The notes under the pieces: generated by a model
Database searches by the model: none
The model's input: the letters and a program-made list of their open reading frames with translations, nothing else
Told to the model about the DNA's origin: nothing
From: Geosiphon pyriformis
Lineage: Eukaryota; Glomeromycota; Glomeromycetes; Archaeosporales; Geosiphonaceae
Length of the DNA: 64,000 bases
Direction: 5' to 3'
NCBI GenBank assembly: GCA_016748015.1
Contig: JAAOMT010000183.1
Span: 632,307-696,306 of the forward strand
Part shown: positions 21,919-33,590 of the stretch, piece after piece
Layout of the letters: every line of letters starts with the position of its first letter
How positions within the stretch are numbered: the first letter of the stretch is position 1
Translations under genes and position numbers: made by a program

Positions 21919-22666
21919 GCAGTGAGGCCTAACTTTTCACAAGTAGTAACCAGAGCTAATTGTGGTATTTTCATCAGAGGCAGGAAGATAGCTTAAGCTA
22001 TTTTGTCATGTGATTCTATTTTGTAGAACCTATTTGAATTGTTTTGTAGCATCACAATGATATTTTCAGTATATCCAGCATCGATGATTTCTCTTTTTAC
22101 ATCAATTTTTTTCTTTGCAAGGCTAGATCTAAATGCTACTTGTACCATAGTACTAACTGGAATTTCTAATGCTATTTTGAGATCTATGCTTACTAAGGAA
22201 TGTGGGACTATGACTAGGGATAATTGTCTGAGATATCGTAAATCGAAACCAGCATTAGTGTCATGTGCTTTTTTGGGGCAGATTCTCTCGTTATTATTAC
22301 TATACCATTTCAATTCTAATTCTTTGGAAAGGTCGGAATATGCAAGGTATTGTTTTGTTTTGGTAGCCTTATTTGGCTCTTGATATAGCATGTTCTCAGC
22401 TATTAACTCGGCTTCTTTTTTGGGTTCTAGTAGTTTGTCAATAGAGTATAATATTTTTGGCAGTGGATTGAACATAAGATCACATTTATCACAGTACTAG
22501 AAATGGCAAGAGATCAGGTAATGATCACATAGTTTTGTGTTTAGGTCAGCTAGTCTCTGTTCCTGTTCTTCTCAGGTTGGGACCAATTCTTGGTAATGAT
22601 TCTGAAATGCGTCTGGGTTGTCAGTGAAAAACTCTTTGGTAATGTAATCGGGTCCATTATATTCAG
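21919..22666 (-). pseudogene. dUTPase N-terminal part and Cys cluster, element C (between B and D)
   Basis: Motifs DTNAGFDLRYL, FRSSLAKKK, IDAGYTENI and SHDKIA are readable, with a stop after KIA (CAG or CAA to TAA). Upstream is a decayed Cys cluster (LCDHYLISCHFQYCDKC-like, with one stop). The matching C-terminal part is at 11641-12047 on the far side of element B, and the preceding Cys-rich module is at 32309, beyond element D. Confidence 0.87.
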
Positions 22667-23505
22667 TGTTATGAAAGTGTTTTCTTGGTATATTTTAATT
22701 GTTGATCTTCTATTTTAATTGCAATCAGTCTCTTGTGAGTTTCTCTATTTTATGTGTTGGATATTTAATGATAATGTACTGAAAGTTTTCTCTTGATGTT
22801 GTGATGTAAGTCTTTTCTTTAATTCTAGTTGTCTTTGTATGTTTTGTACTCTTTCTCAGAGGCTAATCTAAAATCTATCTGCTGTTTTGGGGTTTTTTTT
22901 GAGGCTATTCTTGCAATTGTCTGATGTGTTTCTCTAATCTAGAAACACAGAATATTAATGGCCTTTTTGCAATTTCCCTAAGTATATAATAAAGCTTTTT
23001 TAATTTAATTAGTAACCACGTAAATAATTTTGATCAGGGATTATTTTTCCAAAGAATTTAAAGATGGAATGATAGTTTTATTTCCTAGAGAGGATATGTG
23101 AATTCTATTGTTAATCTTGCAATTGTGATGTTCATTCACTTCTTTTTATTAATTCTTTTTTTTAAATAAAATTTTATTTAGATATTTGTTGCTTTGAGTT
23201 GAAGCTTGTTTTTCTTCATCATTAAAAACTATTGTATATATATATAATTATTGTTTTACAAAATAACGTTTTGTAATACTCTATATCCGTTATTTCTAAA
23301 TAATACTTGTTGCTATTGTGAAATAGTGCTTGCTGCTATTGTAAAATAGTGCTTGCTGCTATTGCACAATAATGCTTGATGCTATTGTAAAATAGTGCTT
23401 GCTGTTATTTGTAAATCATTTCTTTTTATAAATTGTTGCTGTGCTATTTCATGATTGGCTAATTTATATTATTTATAATTCTTATTAAATTTTTGAATTG
23501 TAACA
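22667..23505 (-). repeat. Element D 3' LTR
   Basis: TGTTAT to GTAACA, 839 bp, matching 31469-32308 throughout. It holds a 23-base tandem repeat at about 23284-23415. Confidence 0.93.
23284..23415. repeat. Tandem repeat of about 23 bases in D-family LTR
   Basis: Units of the type AATAGTGCTTGCTGCTATTG recur about five times with point differences. The same array is at about 32095-32215. A shorter array, inverted because the element is inverted, is in the F LTR at about 49950-50045. Confidence 0.8.
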
Positions 23506-23522
23506 TTATCCCCTCCTTTCAA
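23506..23522 (-). other. Polypurine tract of element D
   Basis: TTGAAAGGAGGGGATAA directly precedes the LTR on the minus strand. Confidence 0.8.
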
Positions 23523-24189
23523 GATTGAGCTCTGTTGAAATCAAAGTTAATTTCTTCATTGATTCTATATTACTATAATAATCTAATACTGTATTATTAA
23601 TTTGTTGTTGTAAATTTTGAAATTGTAAATTGGTTAATCGTCCAATGCTATTAATTATTATAAGATTCATAGTTGGATTCAATAGTACTTTGTGACAGTT
23701 TTTGAAAGCCTTAAAAATTCTGTAAACAGCTTTTATATGAAGTATATTATTGGTTTTTTTAATAAAACTTTCCAATTATTGTATCATTGTTTTGCTGAAT
23801 ACTTTGACTGAATCTTTTGAGTATAATGTTTGTATGTTTAATTGTTTTCTCAATTGGTAATAACAATAATTAATGGAGAATTTTTTCTTTAGCTATTCAA
23901 ATATACTTGGTGTTAATTCTACTATGTTCATTTTTTCTGTTATCAATGTATTATCCAATACTATTTCTAAATTTTTAATGGTTTTGTCAATAAAGCTGTT
24001 ACTGTTTTTGGCAATAGTAGTATATGGTGCAAAACTAGGTTTTTCATTTATCGTAGAATTTGGTATTATTTTTCTTTTATATAATATCTCGGAACTATTG
24101 ATTGTAATTTCCAAATCTGAATTTGATTGTTGTAAGCTTTGACATAGTTGTTAGGTTAACTTACTAATGTTTTCTGGAATATATGTCAT
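23506..24189 (-). pseudogene. Post-integrase ORF of element D (unknown function)
   Basis: A frame of 228 codons starts at the ATG 24187-24189 (MTYIPENISKLT) and ends with TAA at 23506-23508, the last bases of the polypurine tract. A few stop codons (after KLT, after SIFE, and near 23776) interrupt one continuous frame. The C-terminal block, INSIGRLTNLQFQNLQQQI and STELNLERRG, matches A and B in pattern, while the N-terminal half has diverged. Confidence 0.75.
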
Positions 24190-24274
24190 TGTTTTAATTC
24201 CTAACTGCTTTTTGGACTCTTTTGCATGCATTTTTATGCTTTGTTAACTGTTTTTTGGTGTAATTTAAGATTAA

Positions 24275-25656
24275 TTATCTTTTTATATAATGTTCAATTA
24301 AAACTACTGGTTCTAAATTTCGTGGAATTTGATCTGGTAATACTAGTGGTATTTGTGTTCCAATTCTAAGTGTTTGTGTTGTTATTACTGGTTTATTGTA
24401 ATATAATTTCAGCTGGTTGCCATGTGCTGTTTTTCTTAAAATTTTCTCATCTAGTCTTAACTTGTATGCTCTATTGCCAAGTATTTTATAAATATAGAAT
24501 GATCCATCCCACTTGTGATCAAACTTTCCACTCCATTGCTTTTCTGCTTTGGTACAATGCAACAATACTTTGTCTTCTATTTTATAGCTAATTATATTAT
24601 CTGGTAACTGGTTATTATGTTTTACTTTTTGTTGTGCTTGTGACTGTTCAATATTTTGAGCTGCTTTTCTTCTTTTGTTCTCCAAAATTTCTATTAACTC
24701 ATATGTTCTTCTAAGTATTGTTTCGTGAAATGTGGTTTCTGTAATAATTTCATTTGGATAAGTTGGAATAGTAAGTTCAATTGGTAATATGGCTTTTTTT
24801 CTATAAACCAATTCAAATGGTGTGAATTGTATAGTATTTTGTTTTAATGTCTTATATGCTAATAAAACTGCTGGTATGAACAAATCCTATTTTTTTTCAT
24901 GTTTATTGCTGATTTTGGCTAATGCTTCACATAGTGTATGGTTAAACCATTCAACTAATCTATTTGTTTAAGGGTGATATGGTAATAATAGTGGTCGTTT
25001 AATTCCAAATCTTTGGCTGAGCTTATTTAGTGTACTGTTTACAAAATGTGTCCCTTGGTCTGACAACAATTCTTGTGAACATCCATGGCAGCAAATTAAA
25101 TCTTTATGTGTACAAAGTGGGCTACAGATATAGCATCAGCTGTTTGAATGACTCTGGCTTCTGGCCATTTAATGAGATAATCTACTACAACTGCAATATA
25201 ACAATTGTTTCTTGCTGTTATTGGTAATAGTCCAACTAAATTAATTTCAATTCTATCAAATAGTTGTCCAACTTTTATGGGTCTTAGTGGTTCTGTTGTT
25301 TTTGTTCCTCTTCTTTGTTGGCATGAGTCACAATTTCTTATGTATTAGATAATATTTAAGTGCATTTTTGGCCAATAATAACGACTAGTTGTACATTAAA
25401 TAGTTGTTTCTTTTCTAAAGTGGTCTGAATAGATATCTGAGTGCATGTTAAATAAGATAGTTTCTTTTTCATTTTCGGTTATAATTCTCAATGGATTATC
25501 TGGATTTTGTTGATTCTGGTAATAAAGTATGTGGTTTTGAGTAAAATAATGTTTTGATAATTTCTGGAACTTAATTAGTTCTTTTATCGGTGTGTTTTCA
25601 TCTAGCTGTAGTGTTCTCAAGTATTGGCTAAGATTTTTGTAAAGATAATTGTCCAT
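24275..25656 (-). pseudogene. Integrase, element D (broken)
   Basis: The N-terminal part (HSDIYSDHFRKETTI) is followed by the core with EINLV, in which the first catalytic Asp is Asn (ATT AAT, 25240-25245), then SDQGTHF and NRLVEWF. The C-terminal 202 codons are open and show GPY/F-like WSGKFDHKWDGSFYI and GNRAYKLRLD, ending DQIPRNLEPVVLIEHYIKR. A frameshift lies near 25110-25120, and stops lie near 24890 and 24970. Confidence 0.88.
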
Positions 25657-25783
25657 TGTTTATGAATTGGTTGTTGTTTGATGGTTTTTATGTGTGTCTC
25701 ATTTGCAACAAGCAGTCAGCATTGGCATTTTTAGTATCTTTTTTGTATTTGATGATATAATTGTATGGTGCTAATATTTGTAA

Positions 25784-26986
25784 TCATCTAGTATATTTTC
25801 CTTTCAGCACTTTCTTGTTATTTAACCAGACCAGACCTCTATAATCTGTGGTAATATCAAAAGGTTTGTATTGTAAGTATGTGTCAAAATGAACACAACT
25901 CCCAACTACCACTAAGTATTCAAGTTCATGTGCTGTATAGTTTTGCTCTGCCATACTAAGACTTCTGCTGACATAAGTGATTACATATTCTTTTCCATTA
26001 TCATTTTTTTGTGACAGAATGGCTCTAAGTTCAGTTCCAGAGGCATCTGTGGTCAAAATGAATTTCTTGTTGAAATTCGAATAGATCATTATTGGTGATT
26101 TAATGAGCTTTTGTCTAAGATACTCAAAAGCTTTTTGCTGTGTTTTGGTCCATTCAAATTTCACATTTTTGGATAGTAGATAATTAAGAGGTTTGGTGAT
26201 GTTTGAAAAGTTTTCTACAAAGTGGCAGTAGTAAGATGTGAGTTTTAAAAAACTTCTAACTTCTGAAACATTTTGAGGTACTGGAAAATTTTTCACTTTG
26301 TCTATTTTTGATGGATCTGGTTTTATTCCATCTTTTCTAACTATGTGTTCTAGAAATGTTAGCTCATTTTTCTCAAAGAAACATTTTTCTAAATTTAATT
26401 TAAGTTCAGCATGTCTCAATCTCTCAAAAACTTGTTGTAAATATTGGAGATGATCTGTGAATTTTGGTAAAAAAACATTTGTATTGTCCAAGTAGACAAC
26501 AATGGATTATCACAGAATTCTGAAGTAAATTACATCCATTAGTCTTTGGAATGTTGTGGGAGTGTTTGTCAATCTAAATAGCATTACATTGAACTTATAA
26601 TTGCCATTTTGTGTTGTGAATGCTGTTTTATGCTTGTCTTTTGGGTCCATTTCCACTTGCCAGTATCCACTGGTCAAGTCAAGTATAGAAAACCATTTTG
26701 TTCTTCCAAAAACGTCGAAGATTTTGTCAATTAATAGTATTGGGTATAAATCTTTGGTTGTTTTGCTGTTTAGTTTGCGATAGTCAATGCAAAATCTTAT
26801 TTTTCTGTTCTTTTTCTTTACTAAAACAACTGGTGAGAACCATGGGCTTATTGATGGTTGAATTATTCCTTTTTCCAACATGCTTTGGACTTCTTCTCTG
26901 ATAAAATTATGCTTCATTGGTGGAACACAGTAAGCATGTTGTTTTTCAGGTCTGGTGTCTCCAGTGGGAATTTGGTATTGAACCAA
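25784..26986 (-). pseudogene. Reverse transcriptase and RNase H, element D (broken)
   Basis: RT covers [25 protein letters not shown] (motif A Asp kept) and VYLDNTNVF (second Asp is Asn; GAC AAT at 26483-26488). A Trp-Gln pair before motif C has become TGA TAA (near 26510). RNase H shows LTTDAS, HELEYL and ITTDYRGL, and ends at KKVLKGKYTR. Both open parts are in the same frame, so only point changes are seen here. Confidence 0.9.
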
Positions 26987-27055
26987 GTTGGTTCTTCCAA
27001 ATTTGCTATTTCATGAAAATATATCAGAGTATTTTAAAATTAATGCTTTTAATTG

Positions 27056-27960
27056 TCACTGTTGGTCTGGATCCATTGTTCCAATGTTTAATTTGGCCAA
27101 TTTTTCTGGCATAAATTGATAGTATTCCAATGGTTGTTGCCAATTTATTGAAGTGAGTTTACAGTAAAGAGCAATTTTTGAGAAATTTAGAATTTTTTGT
27201 GGTGTTGATGCGTTTTTTAGCTCCATTCTAAGGTATCTCATGATGGTGTTATCTGGAATGTATATGAGCTCTTCTGTGGTATTTGTGATAGGAATTTTTA
27301 TCCATTGTGTTTTGTCAGTTGGAATAAAAAGGTTAGTAAGTCCTATGGGAAACTGTTGACAAGTTTCTGGATGGGGCTCAAATATTAGATTTATATCTTT
27401 TATTGTTCTTTTTATTTTAATTTCTGATTTTCTATAAGGCATAAGTGTAATTGACCACTCAGTTTTAATTAATTTGCTTTTTTCTTCTATTGTTTCAGCA
27501 AAATTTGCTTCAATTTCTTTTTTTGTCGATCCGAAACCAAAAGTTCTTCTCATTGTTTGTATCAATTCCTCACAATTTTTGACTGGCACAAATTTCCCAA
27601 TTTTTACCAATGATAAAAAAATTGCTTGTGCAATCTTTTTTTTAGATTTAATGGTATAAGGTTTTTCTGAATTGTTTTGTAGCAAAACCATCAAATTTCC
27701 AGTGTATCCGGAGTTAATTACTTCTTTTTGAATGCTTATTCTTTTTTTTGCAAGGCTTGATTGCAATACTATTTGAACCATTATTCCTGGTGGAATTTCA
27801 ACCACTATTTTCAGGTCAATTTTAGTAATACTCCTGGGTGGTAATGTCGTGGATTGGTTTTCCAGATACCATAGATCAAATCCAGCATCAGTTAGATGGG
27901 CTCTTTTGGGTACTATTTCTAAGTGCCCATTATCATAGTACTGGATGCTAATCTCCTGAT
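27056..27960 (-). pseudogene. dUTPase and beta-rich linker, element D
   Basis: From about 27960 the reading shows a decayed first motif (DAGFDLWYLEN-like). Then 249 open codons hold motif 2 (LQSSLAKKR), motif 3 (INSGYTGNL, with Asp to Asn), KKKIAQAIFLSL and RRTFGFGSTKKE. The beta-rich linker (QWIKIPITNTTEELIYIPDN) leads to RT. The same linker is found in F at 47810-48106. Confidence 0.85.
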
Positions 27961-28079
27961 CTAGATCAGTATAGGCTAAAATATTTTCTGACTCGGGACC
28001 GTTAGATGAGTTTTGTTGATTTATTGATTGATTTTGGTACTGCTGATTCTCAATTTTTTTTTTTTTTTTAAGTCTCTTT

Positions 28080-28740
28080 CATATTAACACTTTTCACAGC
28101 ACTGACTTGGCATAAAATAAGACAGTCTTTGCAAAGGTAAGTGTTAATCTGGGTGAGATACTGTTCTTGCTCTTGACGAATAGAACATAGCTGTTGGTAG
28201 TTTTCTTGGAATTTGTTTACTGGGTCAAACATGTTGTAGTTGGTGACTTTGTTGGCTATTTAGACTGACATTTTCTAATGTCGTATTTCTTTGGCAGTTC
28301 CTCCTCTTACTTTGGTCTGTGTGGTGTTGTATAATTCATCCTCATCATGTGGGTAGTGCTGCAGTCTTCTTAATGCTCTGTTGAACACAGCTTTGAATGG
28401 CATTTCTCCTCTTACCCAATCACAGATGAGGATTGTGTATTGGCAAGTTGTGTCACATGTTTCTCCTCTGCCTGGCATGTCGATCCAGTCGCACCCTTTT
28501 GGCAATAGTTCTCCACAAGTGAAACACAGTTTTTCATTCTATTTTCCATGTCTTTCTGGATTACCATATTTTTCTTTGTTACAATAATTACAATAGTAGT
28601 GGGTGGAGTTTCTTGGGTCTTCGTCTAGTGTGTTGCATGCAGTCATGGACAAGAGTTTTTTTATTGCAAACCGAACATTCTAGTTTTGGTCTGTATTGCT
28701 GGCGGTTTCTTTGTGGACTTACCTGGTTCTATTCAGATTT
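28080..28740 (-). pseudogene. Cys-rich (probable zinc-binding) module and small Cys cluster, element D
   Basis: The best part reads GCDWIDMPGRGETCDTTCQY, then WVRGEMPFKAVFNRALRRL and HYPHDEDELYN. The first CxxC clusters (near 28530-28680) are present but broken by stops. The later small cluster near 28110-28145 (LCKDCLILC) is split by a frameshift. Confidence 0.68.
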
Positions 28741-28752
28741 TCCTTCACTCTT

Positions 28753-29390
28753 TCAAGTTGGTATGGCCAGTAGTCCTGTTTTTTGGTCATTAGTCCATGA
28801 GAGCTGATAAGTTTTGATGGCTAGTAGAGCTGGATTTTTTTCAAATTTGAAGGTAGGTCTTTGGTTGGTGCTGGGTTTTTGGAAGTGGCCACATGTGGCT
28901 GGAATTCTGGCATGGTGGCCATTATAGCTGATAAGAAGCTCTTGGGTGGTCCAGTCTAATGTGGCATTGGCTTTTGTTAACCAGTTATTTCCTACTAATG
29001 CTTGATATTGTGTAGCATCCATTACTAATACTTTTGTAGGTATTATTATGCCATTAATTTCAAAAGAAAATGAGTTGATTTATCCATAAGGCAGCTTGGT
29101 ACTTCTATTGACTGTTATAATTTGGGATGTTGTAGCACGATTAACTTTGAAACCCAGTTGGTTTACTAGTTAAAGTGTTACAATGTTTCCAGTAGATCCA
29201 CTGTCTAAGATGAGTTTAATTGGCATGTTGTTTACTTTTGCTTCTGTGTATATAGCAGTAATTAGGCATTCTTTGTCCAATGCTGCTTCACTAAACATAG
29301 TCTTTTTTTTCTCTAATTTAAAAGAAAAAATAGCTGCAAGGCTGCTATCTTTTATGACAATGACTGATAGTATTGTTTAGATCAAGTTCT
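28753..29390 (-). pseudogene. Aspartic protease, element D
   Basis: IKLILDSGSTGNIVT is readable near 29180-29220, the only protease in the window that keeps LDSGS. Downstream, MDATQYQALVGNNWLTKANATLDW and PATCGHFQKP are in an open 89-codon stretch. Stops occur upstream of QYQ. Confidence 0.82.
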
Positions 29391-31387
29391 GGCTATTAGT
29401 AACATTTTTGGTTTCAGGTATGTTACCATTAATATTTCCGAGATTTAAGTTTTCCAATATATTAAGATAAATTGGCTGGAAATTTGGGTAGTTTGTGTTT
29501 GTTTGCTGATTAGGTTTTATGCGATTAGGATTTCTAGTAATAATTGCGTTTTGGTCTAATACTGGCTGGCTTCAAAACTCTGGACACCAGTTTGGATTTA
29601 GAATTGCTGATTATTGCTAGTAAGTTCCTTGATTTTGGTATGTAGTGGGGTATTGATGTGGTATTGGCGTGTATTGATTTTTGAGCATTTGGAGGGTGTG
29701 TAATAATTATTTTTGCATGTCTCTTGCATCATTTGTGTTCGACATTGGCCAATCAAATGTCCTATGTGTTTGCAAAAATGGTAGGTGTGTGTTTCTGTTC
29801 TGAAGTCCTAATGTGATGAGTAATTATTTTGGCTGTCACTGAATTTCTGGTTGTGGCTTTGAGGTGTTTGGTATGTGTTATTTCTTTCTGGGTCTGAGAT
29901 GAAGTAACTTTCTATTTTTTAGAGAGTTTTTCCCCTAATTGTGCTACTTTTTTCTCTAAAGTTTTTGTTTTATTTTCTTCAATCATCATGTTAACTATTT
30001 GACTATGATTAATTTCTTTCTCAGCTGATTCAAGAGCTCTGGCAAGCATAACAGCTTCTGGTAAGAAATTAGGGTGGACAGGACGTACTTTTCCTAAAAT
30101 GCTGCTTTTTAATTCTCTAATAAATTGATTTAAAACCTGAGGATCAGTATAGTATCTTTGCTCAATTGCTTCAATCTGACAGCAAATTTGATTGAATCGA
30201 GCAAGGTATTGGGTAACAGTTTCACCTGTATCTTGCTTGATAGTATTGAATTTGTTTTGCAGTTAGATTACGGCGTTTGGGTTGCTAAAATATTCTAAGA
30301 GTGCATCTTTGAATTTGGCAAAGCTCGTGGGTTTTGTTTCTAAGCTTTGATACCATGAGTCAGCAGTGCCTTTCAGAAAGAAAAATAATGTTTGGATTGC
30401 TCTTTGATCATTCCAGTTATTTGCTTGGATGGCTTTTTGTGCTTTTCTGAGCTATGTGTGCACGTCTATTTCTTTTTTCTCTCCTAAGAAATTCATTAAT
30501 CGCACAATGTAAGGTGTGGCCATTTTGTTATTGTTTTTTGTTGGTGGGTTTATTGGTCTAAGAGGAGGTAGGATGATATTTTTTTGAGCATTTCTAAAGA
30601 TGACTTCTCTTATATCCAGTTCTTTCTCTTGATTACGAGTTTCTTGGTTTTTGAACTGGCTGCTTGTTTCTGTGACTGGTCTTGTGCTTGTTTTTTCACT
30701 GGTTTCTTCGGATTCCGATTCAGACTCCTCTTTACGGTTTTCAAACTCTGCTCCAAATTTTGGTTGAAAAAAGAGTTTTTGGAATAGTGATGAATATCCT
30801 CCTATTATTGGTATATTTCCCCAATCACATTGTTTAAGTTTATCAGTATAATTAGGAGTTTTTGGTGTTTGTGGGGTTGATGTAGATGATAATACAGCTC
30901 CTAATAGGAGTTGGATTTTATTATCTGGAGAAAAATGGTAAGATCTTTCTTTTGGCAAATGAAAGCATTGTTTTTTTACTGATTGCATAATGTTTTTTTT
31001 GGGCATTTAAGCAGATGTTCCTAATTTTTACTGATTTTTTTCATGATTAATTTCTGGATTATGGACATGTTTTCTGGTGTTCTTTGTGAATATTGGAAAA
31101 TTTTTGTTGGTGTATTGCTCAATTTCGCAATAGATTTTAACAATAGTTGCAGCTATTACTGCTACTTTTTTTGTAGTGTATTGTGATAATTCTCTATACA
31201 ATCTAAGTTTCATATTGTGTAGTTTTTCTTTTTTTTCTATGTGGTAATTTATTCTGGCATTGATATAATAAGTGAAAGCAAATTCTGCTGGACAACACCC
31301 TTTTAGTAATCCAAGATCACTTTGATTTTGTGTGTAAATAGCATGGCAGAATTCAAGAACAGTAAGAGTAAAGGTTTTTGTTGCCAC
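29391..31387 (-). pseudogene. Gag, element D (broken)
   Basis: The N-terminal region begins at AAA-GTG (31387) with a helical part of about 115 residues (YYINARINYHIEKKEK, YTNKNFPIF). A Ser/Pro/Glu-rich linker follows, then ATG at 30523 (MATPYIVRLMNFLGEKK) and a decayed capsid domain. The knuckle near 29740-29790 reads HFCKHIGHLIGQC, with the first Cys altered. Stops and frameshifts break the capsid. Confidence 0.8.
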
Positions 31388-31454
31388 TTTTGTTTTTTCT
31401 TTTTTAGCAATGAATTATTGCTAATTATTTTTTTTTTTTGATTTTCTTTTTTCG

Positions 31455-31468
31455 TAGGATTCACCAAA
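31455..31468 (-). other. Primer binding site candidate, element D
   Basis: TTTGGTGAATCCTA follows the LTR on the minus strand. The first seven bases match the other families, then it departs, so D may use a different primer or be mutated. Confidence 0.5.
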
Positions 31469-32308
31469 TATTACAGGAGTGTTTTTTTGGTATATTTTAA
31501 TTGTTAATCTCCCACTTTAATTGCAATCAGTCTCTTATGAGTTTCTCTATTTTATGTGTTGGATATTTAATGATAATATACTGAAGGTTTTTTCTTGATG
31601 TTGTGATATAAGTCTTTTCTTTAATTCTAATTGTCTTTGTATGTTTTGTACTTTTTCCCAGAGACTAATCTGAAATATACTTGCTGTTTTGAGGTTTTCT
31701 TTGAGGCTATTCTTGCAATTGTCTGATGTGTTTCTCTAATCTAGAAACACAGAATATTAATAGCCTTTTCGCAATTTTCCTAAGTATATAATAAAGCTTT
31801 TTTCAATTTAATTAGTAATCATGTAAATAATCTTGATCAGGGATTATTTTTCCAAAGGGTTTAAAGATGGAATGATAGTTTTATTTACTAGAGAGAGTAT
31901 GTGAATTCTATTGTTAATCTTGCAATTGTAATGTTCATTCACTTCTTTTTATTAATTCTTTTTTTTAAATAAAATTTTATTTAGATATTTGTTGCTTTGA
32001 GTTGAAGCTTGTCTTTCTTCATCATTAAAAACTATTGTATATATATATAATTATTGTTTTACAAAATAATGTTTTGTAATACTCTATTTCTGTTATTTTT
32101 AAATAGTACTTGCTGCTATTGTGAAATAGTGCTTGCTGCTATTGTAAAATAGTGCTTGCTGCTATTACACAATAGTGCTTGATGCTATTGTAAAATAGTG
32201 CTTGCTGTTATTTATAAATCATTTCTTTTTATAAATTGTTGCTGTGCTATTTCATGATTGGCTAATTTATATTATTTATAATTCCTATTAAATTCTTGAA
32301 CTATAACA
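31469..32308 (-). repeat. Element D 5' LTR
   Basis: 840 bp. The outer end reads TATTAC rather than TGTTAC, a G-to-A change in the terminal inverted repeat. Otherwise it matches 22667-23505, including the 23-base repeats. Confidence 0.92.
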
Positions 32309-33000
32309 TTGGGTACAAACAGATTTTCTTTGATTTCTCGGATTTCACTGAGTGTAACACCTTCAGCTTTGGCACTTGCCATTCTTCATATTTCGTGTTT
32401 ATTGTGTGGGTACCTGTCCAATTGATTGAGTGCTTGTTTCCAAGCATCCTCAATTGGGGTTTCGTTTTGTACCCAATTATTGATCAAGATAGTATATTGA
32501 CATGCTTCATCACATGTCTTTTTTCTGCCAAATACATCATTCCAGAGTTTTTCATCTGGCAGGATTTTGTCACAGACAAGGCATGGTGTATTGTCCCATT
32601 TATCTTGTCGTTTTGGTCACCCAAATCTGTCCAGTAAACAAGATTTGCAGTAGTATTTGGTGGCAGTAGGCCATTTTTTGTTGTCTTTGATACATAAGCC
32701 TATAGTGGATAGCTTCTTTCCACAATCGACACATATGAGTTTTGGAAGTTGGTAAAATAAGTTTCTTTAATCCGAGGTTATGTATTCTAGTGATGACAAT
32801 TGGGATTCTTTTTCTGCTCTGCTTTTTTTTTTTCTTTCCAGGTTGGTGGTGGGGGTAGCTCAGTTTGATAATCATCTGTCCATGAAACCTGATAGATCTT
32901 GATAGTTGGTGGCAGTGGTGTGTCTTCAAATTCAATAAGGGATTCCTCAGTACATTGGGTTTTAAAGTGTCCACATGTAGCTGGGACTTAGATATGCTGT
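32309..33000 (-). pseudogene. Cys-rich (probable zinc-binding) module, element C
   Basis: KYYCKSCLLDRFG, CLVCDKILPDEKLWNDV and TCDEACQYTILINNWV are visible, followed by LDRYPHNKHEI and MASAKAEGVTLSEIREIKENL, where element D interrupts. The companion in I (60854-61320) is nearly collinear. It is broken by stops. Confidence 0.75.
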
Positions 33001-33590
33001 CTATTGAATGTGAGTTGAAGTTCTTGGTTGTTCTAGTTGAGAATAGCATTGGCTTTTAACAACCAATTGTTTCCTACTAGAGCTTAATATTGAGTAGCTT
33101 CCATGACAAATACTTTGGTAGAGATCTGGATTCTATTAATCTTGAAGGGGAAGTTGTTAATTTCTCCTATTGGGATTTTTGTGTTATTATCTATTGTAAT
33201 AATCTAGGCGGTAGTGGCATGGTCTACTTGGCGATCTAATTGATCTATAAGTTGCTTTGTGATTATGCTACTGGCTGATCCACTATTCAGAATTAATTTA
33301 ATGTCTATTCCTCTAACTCTAACATTGGTGTATAGGGCATTATTGGTTTATTCTAATTGATAGCTGCTCCACTAAAAAGGCTATGGGTGTTCAAATTATC
33401 AATGTCAAAAGAAAATATCACAGCTAAGGTGGTGTCTTTGGTAATAGTGGCTGGTAGAATATTGCTTTTTGTTTGCTTAGAAGGTTTGGAGGTTTGCTCT
33501 ACATCCTTTCCTTCCATGGATGTAGATTTATTAAAACTCTGGTCTTCTATGAGACCAAAATAGGAAGCTTGATTCAGATATCTGGTTGGT
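33001..33590 (-). pseudogene. Aspartic protease, element C
   Basis: The core reads IKLILNSGSASSIITKQ, with the catalytic Asp as Asn. VMEATQYQALVGNNW follows with a stop replacing Gln. A small deletion before the core (after DKPI) shifts the frame relative to I. Confidence 0.82.

Larger units (their letters stand above)
22667..32308 (-). mobile_element. Element D: full-length Ty3/gypsy retrotransposon, 9,642 bp
   Basis: Its LTRs are 839 and 840 bp. The flanks are TCAG on the left (22663-22666) and TTGG on the right (32309-32312). Both can come from TCGG by one CpG deamination on opposite strands, and the spacing in the host matches element I if one copy is removed. Gene order is the same as in B. 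It is heavily decayed, with stops and frameshifts in Gag, the Cys-rich region and integrase. Confidence 0.92.

Noticed and set aside
23284-23415. Possible CRISPR-like array
   Set aside because: The 23-base units are direct tandem repeats without unique spacers, in an LTR of a eukaryotic-type element.
24185-24275. Host gene in the short gaps between pol and the post-integrase ORF
   Set aside because: These 50-150-base AT-rich spacers recur in the same place in A, B, D and E and hold no other readable feature.
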